Source: Anaeroplasmataceae bacterium (GTDB lineage: Bacteria > Bacillota_I > Bacilli_A > Acholeplasmatales > Anaeroplasmataceae). From it: a stretch of DNA of 5,777 bases. Below, piece after piece: positions 1-5,696 of this stretch; position 1 is the first letter of the stretch; the number at the start of each line of letters is the position of its first letter. The notes beneath the pieces were generated by a model. The model did no database searches. It had not been told where the DNA came from and saw nothing but the letters and a program-made list of their open reading frames with translations. The stretch spans positions 1-5,777 of the forward strand of contig JAHHSW010000065.1 in NCBI GenBank assembly GCA_020024985.1, written 5' to 3'. Position numbers and translations under genes: made by a program.

Positions 1-1448
1 GCCTCTAAATCATTATTTATTTCATATTCAACATACTCATAGCTTAAGGAAATTAAAACATGGAAAATTAAATCCTTATAGCTATAGCCAAGTGGCTTAA
101 TAGCATTACTATAATCATTTAAGGCTCTAATTACCTCATTAATTTCCTTGTATTTTAAGCCATTAAGCTCACGCATGTCATAGCTAAAGCCATTATTAGG
201 AATAGTTAGGTATTCTATTATTTCATCATAAATTGAAACGTTATCATCATTTTTCTTATAAAGGGCTAGAATATAGCTATCTAAATAGCTCTTGTAGGCT
301 TCTCTTTCCTCTAAATAATCGTCTCCTCTACTAGAAACCTTATATTGAGGTAGGGTAGCTGTTCTATAAAGCTCACTAATAAAATCATTCTTGTTAGCCT
401 TATTTGAATGTAATTCAATAGCAAAATCCTGAAGCCCTACCCTTTTTAAATTATTGTAAACAACCTGTAGGGCTGCAAGCTTTTCAGAAACAAATAATAT
501 CTTTTTACCATTACCTATTAGGGTAGCGATTATATTTGTAATAGTTTGACTTTTACCACTTCCTGGAGGTCCCTGAAGGGTGAAGCTATTGCCCATAGCC
601 GCAAGCCTTATCGCCTCTAGCTGAGTTGAATCATAATCCTTTACTGGATATATTTTTACCTTTTGGTCCTCTAAATATGGTAGCTGCTCACCATAAATAA
701 GAGCCCTTATACAAGGGTTACTTGTAACAACACGCTCATTATTTACTAAATCTGCATACATATTCATTTTAGAAAATGAGAATATTCCCATCGCAATTTC
801 ATTATGAACAGTAAATCTACCCTTAAGGGCCTTATTTACTCTACTTAAATAGCTACTAAGCTCCTCATCCTCTGATGATATAGTAGGAATATTTAAATTG
901 AAATTTTCCTTGAAATAATAGTGAAGAGTAGGGTTTAAAATAATTTCATCCTCTCTTTCCTTTATTTTATAGCCATTTTGAAGCTTATCAAAAAACAAAG
1001 GAATTAATAATAGTGGAGCCCTATAGCTTACCTTGTTTTCAGTATATTCAACAAAGCCAAAGGCAAGGTATAAGGTATTAATACCCTTTTCTCTTATAGA
1101 AAAATTATATTCCTTAGCTAAGCTTTTTAATACCCTTTCCTGGCTGTAGCCCTGCTTCCAGCAAATAAGCTCATTTGGCTTTACAATAGGTGAGGCTATA
1201 TCTAATACCTTACTAATAGAATAGCTTGAAATATCGCTATCTAAATCAGTTGTAAGCTTACTTTGACACTCTAAAATTGATTTTAAGGGAATTATCTTAT
1301 ATTCCTTAGAATCAATAATACCTCTATATAAGGAATCGGTATCTTTAGCTAAAACACTAATTCCCTTATAGCCAGTTTCCTTATAATTTAATAATCTATT
1401 TCTTTTACCTAAATCAAGTAAATGGTTAGAAAGTTCCTTAAAGCTCAT
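1..1448 (-). CDS. DUF4011-type superfamily 1 helicase, N-terminal part (cut by window edge)
   Basis: An open frame of 482 codons runs from an ATG at 1446-1448 off the left edge without a stop, so the C-terminal part is missing. Residues ~1-150 match what I know of DUF4011: an LDLGKRNRLLNYK segment at ~11-23 and a TLYLAFGFVEY...RAPLLLIP block at ~126-150. An SF1 helicase core follows: a Q-motif-like DYDSTQLEAI (271-280, Gln276), Walker A GPPGSGKS (293-300), a motif Ia region KKILFVSEKLAAL (314-326) and a LHSNKANK stretch (346-353). Walker B and the later helicase motifs would lie outside the window. Relatives are usually well over 1000 residues and are predicted ATP-dependent DNA or RNA helicases, some with a C-terminal nuclease domain; no substrate can be read from this half. 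An AGGAGGTG ribosome binding site just ahead of the ATG fixes the start. It is the second gene after a cardiolipin synthase and is probably co-transcribed with it. Family assignment is confident; biological role is unknown. Confidence 0.88.
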   Translation of the reverse strand, partial: MSFKELSNHLLDLGKRNRLLNYKETGYKGISVLAKDTDSLYRGIIDSKEYKIIPLKSILECQSKLTTDLDSDISSYSISKVLDIASPIVKPNELICWKQGYSQERVLKSLAKEYNFSIREKGINTLYLAFGFVEYTENKVSYRAPLLLIPLFFDKLQNGYKIKEREDEIILNPTLHYYFKENFNLNIPTISSEDEELSSYLSRVNKALKGRFTVHNEIAMGIFSFSKMNMYADLVNNERVVTSNPCIRALIYGEQLPYLEDQKVKIYPVKDYDSTQLEAIRLAAMGNSFTLQGPPGSGKSQTITNIIATLIGNGKKILFVSEKLAALQVVYNNLKRVGLQDFAIELHSNKANKNDFISELYRTATLPQYKVSSRGDDYLEEREAYKSYLDSYILALYKKNDDNVSIYDEIIEYLTIPNNGFSYDMRELNGLKYKEINEVIRALNDYSNAIKPLGYSYKDLIFHVLISLSYEYVEYEINNDLE

Positions 1449-1452
1449 ATTG

Positions 1453-1460
1453 CACCTCCT
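1453..1460 (-). promoter_or_regulatory. Ribosome binding site overlapping the upstream stop codon
   Basis: On the minus strand AGGAGGTG is followed by CAAT and the helicase ATG. Its first two bases are the last two bases of the cardiolipin synthase TAG stop (1459-1461). Only ten bases separate the two coding regions. This near-consensus site decides the helicase start and suggests that the two genes share a message and that translation may be coupled. Confidence 0.85.
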
Positions 1461-3009
1461 AGAACATTGTTGAGAATATATTTAAGATAAATGCAATAAT
1501 CCTTTGATATATTGGTCTTTTCTTCCATTCCTCATAGGTTACTAATTCACTTATCTCTATTGTATCAAGATAATCCTTTTTCATAGTCAAAATTTCTGGG
1601 TCATCCTGAATAAGCACACCACACTCATAGTGTAGGAATAGTGATCTATAATCAAAATTAATAGTACCGATAAATGCATATTTATCATCGACTATAACAT
1701 TTTTAGCATGATTAAAGCCAGGGCTAAATTCATATATTTCACCACCAGCCTTTAAAATTTGCCTGTAGCACTCTCTACCCATATAATAGGCAGCTGGCTT
1801 ATCAGGAATTTTAGGCATTAAAACAACTACTCTAACCCCACTTTTTACCTTTAAAACAAGGCTATGAAGAATAATATCATCAATAATAAAATAAGGGGTT
1901 GAAATAAATATATATTTTTCTGCATCATTAATTAGCTGAACAAATAAATCATAGGCTAGATTTGCATTATTAATAGGTCCATCACCAAAGGCTTGAACAA
2001 AGCCCGGTGTTTCATATTCTAGATGACTGTAGGGCTTAACCTCAAAGGTCCTTCTTGTTGACATAAACCAGTTTTCCTTAAATAAATCAATAAAGGAATC
2101 AACAATAGGTCCCTCAAATTTACCACAGTTATCTCTCCAATAGCCAAAGCGGTCCTTTCTATGAACGTATTCATCAGAAAGATTATCACCACCACAGTAG
2201 GCAACCCTACCATCTATAACAGCTATTTTTCTATGATCTCGATAGTTAACAATTAAATTTAAATTTAAGCCTATTGGCTCAAAGGCTGCAACCTCGCAGT
2301 TAGGTATTGATAAAAGCCTACTAAGCATTTTCTTACTAAAGCCACCCTTAGAGCCGATATCATCATAAAGCAAGTAAATTCTTACTCCTGCCTTACCCTT
2401 TTCCTCTAAAATATCCATTACCTCATCCATTACTGTACCATGATTCATAATGAAATATTCAAGAAGAATATAGCTATTAGCAGTTTTTAGCTCCTTAAGT
2501 AAATCCTCATGCTTAGGAGCACCATCATTAAAGAATTTATAGGTGTGATTATGATAAACTGGGGCTATTGTACCACTTTGAATAAGCTTACTAATACCTG
2601 CCCCCTTACTATCATTATTTTCTAAAAGCTCTATATCTCCCTTGCTGTTAACAACCTTAAGGCTTTTGAAGGCCTTTTGCTGCTTCTTCTTTGAAAAGAA
2701 CAAGCATAGGAAGTTAAAGGTATATAGCATAATAAATAGAAGTGGGAATACTAGGATTAATATTGACCATGTAAGCTTAAAATTAGGCGGAATAGGTCTA
2801 TGTATAACATGTAGCACTAAGCAGATTGCTGTTATATAAATTATGATATTAATTATTCCTACTATACCATTTAAATCATATGAATAATCAAAAAAGAAGC
2901 CTAAGGAAAAGAATACTAAAGCTAGCTGTATACAAAAAAATATTAGTGATATAACTAGTATAATAGCCTTTTTCCAAATAGGCATACTAACACGTTCATT
3001 TTGTGTCAT
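1459..3009 (-). CDS. cls: Cardiolipin synthase (membrane phospholipase D-type)
   Basis: This 516-residue protein most likely joins two phosphatidylglycerol molecules into cardiolipin and glycerol at the cytoplasmic membrane. Three hydrophobic segments (about residues 13-40, 47-69 and 80-105) form the membrane anchor and are followed by a basic KKKQQK stretch. Two phospholipase D catalytic motifs of the HxKxxxxD form are intact: His259-Lys261-Asp266, followed by GGDN, and His434-Lys436-Asp441, followed by GTINFDYRS. A TPYFIIDD segment at 371-378 is also typical of the family. Length matches bacterial Cls (about 480-510) with a slight extension. The ATG at 3007-3009 has GAGG seven bases upstream; Met9 is a possible but less supported alternative start. 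A promoter lies about 80 bases upstream, and the helicase gene follows after ten bases. Membrane segments plus both motifs argue against a PLD-fold nuclease. Which of several possible Cls paralogues this is cannot be told. Confidence 0.93.
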   Translation of the reverse strand: MTQNERVSMPIWKKAIILVISLIFFCIQLALVFFSLGFFFDYSYDLNGIVGIINIIIYITAICLVLHVIHRPIPPNFKLTWSILILVFPLLFIMLYTFNFLCLFFSKKKQQKAFKSLKVVNSKGDIELLENNDSKGAGISKLIQSGTIAPVYHNHTYKFFNDGAPKHEDLLKELKTANSYILLEYFIMNHGTVMDEVMDILEEKGKAGVRIYLLYDDIGSKGGFSKKMLSRLLSIPNCEVAAFEPIGLNLNLIVNYRDHRKIAVIDGRVAYCGGDNLSDEYVHRKDRFGYWRDNCGKFEGPIVDSFIDLFKENWFMSTRRTFEVKPYSHLEYETPGFVQAFGDGPINNANLAYDLFVQLINDAEKYIFISTPYFIIDDIILHSLVLKVKSGVRVVVLMPKIPDKPAAYYMGRECYRQILKAGGEIYEFSPGFNHAKNVIVDDKYAFIGTINFDYRSLFLHYECGVLIQDDPEILTMKKDYLDTIEISELVTYEEWKKRPIYQRIIAFILNIFSTMF

Positions 3010-3089
3010 ATAAAAACCTCTTTTCTAAATCAAGTCCCCCAAATATTTAAATCATAAGCTATGCTTATATCTCCCTTTTATTTCCTATA

Positions 3090-3118
3090 ATTATACCACA
3101 ATGGCTAATCTAATGAAA
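3090..3118 (-). promoter_or_regulatory. Predicted sigma-A promoter for the cls-helicase unit
   Basis: On the minus strand there is a perfect TATAAT (3090-3095) with an extended -10 TG one base ahead of it (TGG-TATAAT). A weak -35-like TTTCAT (3113-3118) sits 17 bases upstream. Transcription would start near 3083 and give a leader of roughly 70 bases before the cls ATG. The strong -10 plus extended element would compensate for the poor -35. Confidence 0.6.
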
Positions 3119-3120
3119 GA

Positions 3121-3152
3121 AAAAGTAAAAAGAAAAGAGGCCGAAGCCTCTT
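3121..3152 (-). terminator. Intrinsic terminator of asnS
   Basis: Seven bases beyond the asnS TAA on the minus strand is a perfect 7-bp stem, AAGAGGC/GCCTCTT, closed by a stable TTCG tetraloop. A U-rich tract (TTCTTTTTACTTTT) follows directly. It separates asnS from the cls-helicase unit, whose predicted -35 begins only a few bases beyond it. Confidence 0.92.
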
Positions 3153-3159
3153 AGCTATT

Positions 3160-4539
3160 TTAGTATTGTACGTTCTTTGGAGTACGAGGATATGGGATTA
3201 CATCTCTAATGTTTTCAATACCTGTTAGATACATAATTAATCTTTCAAAGCCCATACCAAAGCCTGAGTGTACACAGCCACCATATCTACGAGTATCTAA
3301 ATACCAATCGATACCATCCTTTTCTACACCCATCTCTTCCATTCTCTTAAGTAGAACATCTAGTTTTTCCTCTCTTTGAGAGCCACCCATTAGCTCACCT
3401 GCCTGAGGTACAACTAAATCTACTGCCGCAACAGTCTTGTTATCTGGATTAACCTTCATATAGTAAGCCTTAATGTCCTTTGGCCAGTCCTTAATGAATA
3501 CTGGTCCATGGAAGTAATCAGTAATATACTTTTCATGCTCCTTAGCAATATCATCATCATAAGAAGGAAGGAATTCCCACTTAACTGGAGCCTTCTTTAA
3601 TAAATCAATAACATCATGATGACTAATTCTTACGAAGCTTGAATTTAATAAATCAGTAATCTTTTGCTTAAGACCCTTTTCAACGAATTGATCACAGAAA
3701 TTAATCTCATCAGGACATCTATCAAGAACATACTTACATACATACTTAAGCATTTCCTCCTCGATATCCATTAAGCCCTCTAAATCACAGAAGGCCATTT
3801 CAGGCTCAATCATCCAGAACTCATTTGCGTGAGTCTTTGTGTTTGAGTTTTCTGTTCTAAAGGTTGGACCAAAGGTATAAATATCTCCAAAGGCCATAGC
3901 GAAGGTTTCACCATGTAATTGACCAGAGCCAGTAATGAAGGCTTGCTTACCAAATAAATCCTTAGAGAAATCAACCTTACCATCCTCAGTATATGGTAAA
4001 TTATTTACATCTAGAGTGGTAATCTTAAACATTTGATCACTACCCTCACAGTCAGCACAGGTAATTAATGGAGTATGTACATATACATAGCCTCTTTCCT
4101 GGAAATAAGAATGTACTGCCATAGCAGCAACTGATCTTATTCTAAATACTGCATTGAATAAATTTGTTCTTGCACGTAAATGAGCATTATCTCTTAAGAA
4201 TTCTCTTGTATGTCTCTTTGGCTGAATTGGATATGTTTCAGGACAATCCCCTAGCATAATAATTTCATCAGCATGAACCTCTAAAGGCTGCTTCATATTA
4301 GGAGTTAATACTACTCTACCCTTAATTTGGACAGATACTCCTACTCTAAACTTAGAAATTTCTTGGAAGTTTTCAAGCTTTGCATCATATACAACCTGTA
4401 AATTTGGAAGTGTAGATCCATCATTTACATTTAAAAAGCCAAATTGAGCTTGAGCTCTATTAGTTCTAACCCAGGCACAAATTAATACTTCCTTTTCAGT
4501 TAAATCAGTTAAAATTTGTTTAATCTTATCTCTTTTCAT
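3160..4539 (-). CDS. asnS: Asparagine--tRNA ligase (class IIb)
   Basis: A 459-residue cytoplasmic enzyme that charges tRNA-Asn with asparagine using ATP. The N-terminal ~95 residues form the OB-fold anticodon-binding domain (CAWVRTNRAQ...FGFLNVNDGS). The class II catalytic domain follows: motif 1 around HTPLIT (155-160), GSGQLHGE (204-211), motif 2 FGPTFRTENSNTKTHANEF (223-241, with the FRTE arginine at 228) and motif 3 GFGMGFERL (426-434). The ending NIRDVIPYPRTPKN is characteristic of bacterial AsnRS rather than AspRS, and length is close to the usual ~463. The start has AGGAGG five bases upstream (4545-4550). An AAC specifier in the T-box leader independently supports Asn specificity. It is transcribed alone: T-box and promoter upstream, terminator downstream. 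No sign of damage. Confidence 0.97.
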   Translation of the reverse strand: MKRDKIKQILTDLTEKEVLICAWVRTNRAQAQFGFLNVNDGSTLPNLQVVYDAKLENFQEISKFRVGVSVQIKGRVVLTPNMKQPLEVHADEIIMLGDCPETYPIQPKRHTREFLRDNAHLRARTNLFNAVFRIRSVAAMAVHSYFQERGYVYVHTPLITCADCEGSDQMFKITTLDVNNLPYTEDGKVDFSKDLFGKQAFITGSGQLHGETFAMAFGDIYTFGPTFRTENSNTKTHANEFWMIEPEMAFCDLEGLMDIEEEMLKYVCKYVLDRCPDEINFCDQFVEKGLKQKITDLLNSSFVRISHHDVIDLLKKAPVKWEFLPSYDDDIAKEHEKYITDYFHGPVFIKDWPKDIKAYYMKVNPDNKTVAAVDLVVPQAGELMGGSQREEKLDVLLKRMEEMGVEKDGIDWYLDTRRYGGCVHSGFGMGFERLIMYLTGIENIRDVIPYPRTPKNVQY

Positions 4540-4563
4540 ATTATCCTCCTATTTTTTTATAAT

Positions 4564-4594
4564 AAAAAAAGTCCTTAGAAATTAATCTAAGGAC
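4564..4594 (-). terminator. T-box regulated terminator ahead of asnS
   Basis: On the minus strand a perfect 9-bp stem GTCCTTAGA/TCTAAGGAC (arms 4586-4594 and 4571-4579) encloses a six-base loop and runs straight into seven Ts (4564-4570). Its 5' arm contains the CCTTAG that is sequestered in the antiterminator when uncharged tRNA-Asn is bound. It ends about 25 bases before the asnS start codon. Confidence 0.93.
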
Positions 4595-4795
4595 GAATTA
4601 TCGCGGTACCACCTTAGTTCTATACATTATAAAAAAACATATAGCCCTCAACTCCCTTAACGCAGAAATACGGATGGTTCTACTTAGTTCTTCCATCACT
4701 CAAAGCTGTTGTCCACTAGCCATCGCTACCTACTCGCACCAACCGTAGGCTCTCTTAAAGCTACCTCTAGCTTTCGTCTTATCTTCGCTTTATAT
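4564..4795 (-). promoter_or_regulatory. T-box leader, tRNA-Asn responsive, controlling asnS
   Basis: The leader senses uncharged tRNA-Asn and allows read-through into asnS when asparagine charging is low. Visible on the minus strand are the stem I landmarks AAGAGAGCC and GGTTGGTGCGAG (about 4727-4760). A specifier-loop segment GGACAACAGCTTTGAGT (~4698-4714) carries the Asn codon AAC at 4708-4710. The T-box core AAGGTGGTACCGCG lies at about 4601-4615 and includes the UGGU bulge that pairs with the tRNA 3' end. The CTAAGG at the start of the core can pair with CCTTAG at about 4588-4593 to form the antiterminator; that CCTTAG is otherwise the 5' arm of the terminator. The 5' boundary is estimated from the promoter. 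The specifier was read by aligning to the usual position ahead of the conserved TTTGAGT, not by folding. Confidence 0.95.
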
Positions 4796-4801
4796 GACCT
4801 T

Positions 4802-4829
4802 ATTATATATCAAATTGAAATATTTGCAA
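4802..4829 (-). promoter_or_regulatory. Predicted sigma-A promoter for the T-box/asnS transcript
   Basis: On the minus strand TTGCAA (4824-4829) and a perfect TATAAT (4802-4807) are 16 bases apart. Shifting the -35 to TTTGCA gives 17. The predicted start near 4795 lies just ahead of T-box stem I, as expected for this leader class. Confidence 0.72.
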
Positions 4830-4857
4830 ATTCTTTTTTCTAAGTTGTTAAAATTTA

Positions 4858-4885
4858 AATGCTTTTCTTAATTTTTAAAAGCATT
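4858..4885. other. 9-bp inverted repeat between divergent promoters
   Basis: AATGCTTTT (4858-4866) and AAAAGCATT (4877-4885) form a perfect 9-bp inverted repeat around a 10-base A/T-only-plus-one-C loop. It sits between the asnS promoter (ends 4829) and the HIT promoter (begins 4900). Neither side has a convincing U tract, so it does not read as a terminator and neither predicted transcript covers it. It could be an operator for a dimeric regulator or simply AT-rich symmetry. Confidence 0.4.
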
Positions 4886-4899
4886 AAAACGAAACTATA

Positions 4900-4928
4900 T
4901 TGAATATAGAAATGGATAATAGTAAAAT
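4900..4928 (+). promoter_or_regulatory. Predicted sigma-A promoter for the HIT gene
   Basis: TTGAAT (4900-4905) and TAAAAT (4923-4928) are separated by exactly 17 bases. Transcription would begin near 4935, leaving a short leader of about 20 bases that is just long enough for the ribosome binding site at 4941-4947. Both hexamers deviate from consensus by one or two bases. Confidence 0.55.
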
Positions 4929-4954
4929 AGCATTAAGAAGGGCGGTGCTTTAAT

Positions 4955-5350
4955 ATGTGCATTTTTTGTAAAATAATTAATGGAGAAATTCCAAGTAAGA
5001 AAATATATGAGGATGAGGATGTTGTTGCCATACTAGATATATCTCAAGCAACTAAGGGTCATACCCTAGTATTACCAAAGAAGCATTTTGATAATATCCT
5101 AGCTATAGATGAGGAATACTATACCAAGGTAATGAATACTGCCAGAAAGCTAGCTAAGGTAATCACTAAGGCCTTCAATGCTGATGGCTGTAACGTCTTA
5201 AATAATTGTGGTGAGGCTGCAGGACAATCTGTAATGCATTTCCATGTTCACGTTATTCCAAGATATAAGGGTGATGACCTTAAAATTGAGTTTACTGAGC
5301 ATGAGCTTGATTTAAATGAAATCCAAGAAGAAATATTAAAAGCTATGTAA
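4955..5350 (+). CDS. HIT-family nucleotide phosphoramidase/hydrolase (HinT/PKCI-like)
   Basis: This 131-residue cytoplasmic protein belongs to the histidine triad superfamily, whose HinT branch hydrolyses purine nucleoside phosphoramidates such as AMP-lysine type substrates. The triad HFHVHVI spans residues 95-101; by analogy with HINT proteins the middle His97 is the nucleophile. Also typical are CIFCKIINGEIPSKKIYED at the N-terminus, the block DISQATKGHTLVLPKKH (28-44) and GEAAGQSVMH (86-95). Cys2 and Cys5, with His44 and a triad histidine, could hold a structural zinc ion as reported for some Bacillus relatives; that is family knowledge. The ATG is supported by GGCGGTG seven bases upstream, one mismatch from GGAGGTG. 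Length is a little short of the ~140 residues common in Bacilli, mainly at the C-terminus. It is a single-gene unit, divergent from asnS, with its own promoter and terminator. Physiological substrate unknown. Confidence 0.94.
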   Translation: MCIFCKIINGEIPSKKIYEDEDVVAILDISQATKGHTLVLPKKHFDNILAIDEEYYTKVMNTARKLAKVITKAFNADGCNVLNNCGEAAGQSVMHFHVHVIPRYKGDDLKIEFTEHELDLNEIQEEILKAM

Positions 5351-5383
5351 TAGTCGAGAAAAGCTAGACTAATTCAATGCTTT

Positions 5384-5417
5384 GCCTATCATTTTTGATA
5401 GGCTTTTTTTATTTTTT
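5384..5417 (+). terminator. Intrinsic terminator of the HIT gene
   Basis: A perfect 7-bp stem GCCTATC/GATAGGC (5384-5390 and 5397-5403) with loop ATTTTT is followed by seven Ts, one A and six more Ts. It starts 33 bases after the TAA stop codon and closes the transcript. Confidence 0.93.
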
Positions 5418-5439
5418 GAATTATATAAATAAAATTGAA

Positions 5440-5455
5440 AAAGTGACACTAAATT
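5440..5455 (-). repeat. 16-base direct repeat, copy A
   Basis: On the minus strand it reads AATTTAGTGTCACTTT. It matches copy B at 15 of 16 positions, about 205 bases away and in the same orientation. It lies just beyond the HIT terminator. In AT-rich DNA a 15/16 match containing a mixed-base GTGNCAC core is unlikely to be chance. Confidence 0.6.
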
Positions 5456-5504
5456 AAAAAAGCTATAGCTTTATTTAAAGTCAAAATACATCGTTTTTAT
5501 AGAT

Positions 5505-5521
5505 GTTTCCGGGACTAATTT
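5505..5521 (-). repeat. Diverged repeat, copy C
   Basis: On the minus strand it reads AAATTAGTCCCGGAAAC. It shares the TTAGT core and following CC with copies A and B but only about half of the positions overall. Membership of the same repeat family is uncertain. The CCCGG is conspicuous in this AT-rich stretch. Confidence 0.3.
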
Positions 5522-5645
5522 AAAAATAAGCAGCTAGCCTTTGCTTTCATTTTTATACTTTTTAAATTTATAAATAGGCTCATATATAATAGGCTAGCAT
5601 TATTTAGAGTGCTATTTATTATAAAATATCATTACTTTACCGAGA

Positions 5646-5661
5646 AAAGTGGCACTAAATT
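5646..5661 (-). repeat. 16-base direct repeat, copy B
   Basis: On the minus strand it reads AATTTAGTGCCACTTT, one base different from copy A (C for T in the GTGNCAC core). It is preceded on the plus strand by GAGA where copy A has TTGA. With copy D, 20 bases further on, it could mark paired transposase-binding repeats at an element end. Confidence 0.6.
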
Positions 5662-5680
5662 CAATATTTCTTATTTGAAA

Positions 5681-5696
5681 CAAGCTGTACCAAATT
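5681..5696 (-). repeat. Diverged repeat, copy D
   Basis: On the minus strand it reads AATTTGGTACAGCTTG, matching copy B at 11 of 16 positions in the same orientation and starting 35 bases from it. It is followed on the plus strand by a G7 run (5698-5704). Relationship to copies A and B is plausible, not proven. Confidence 0.35.

Noticed and set aside
2019..2213. Short minus-strand open frame of 64 codons inside cls
   Set aside because: It lies in another frame of the well-supported cardiolipin synthase gene, has no ribosome binding site, and its translation looks like no protein family I recognise.
2642..2839. Plus-strand open frame of 65 codons opposite the cls N-terminus
   Set aside because: It is antisense to a coding region, has no convincing ribosome binding site or promoter, and is a by-product of the cls sequence.
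1459..3009. PLD-fold gene as the nuclease partner of an antiphage helicase system
   Set aside because: Three N-terminal membrane segments, family-typical length and two full HKD motifs with Cls-specific surroundings make it a cardiolipin synthase rather than a soluble nuclease. Kept only as a context question in the findings.
3160..4539. Aspartyl-tRNA synthetase as an alternative for the synthetase gene
   Set aside because: The C-terminal NIRDVIPYPRTPKN ending, the short length without the bacterial AspRS GAD insertion, and the AAC specifier in the leader all point to AsnRS.
5459..5472. Perfect 14-base palindrome AAAGCTATAGCTTT as an operator or terminator
   Set aside because: It has no loop for a stable RNA hairpin and no T tract, and AGCTAT/ATAGCT words are very common across the whole window, so chance is a sufficient explanation.
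5486..5510. Small hairpin ACATC/GATGT as a second terminator
   Set aside because: The stem is only 5 bp and A/T-rich, and it is followed by TTTCCGGG rather than a T tract.
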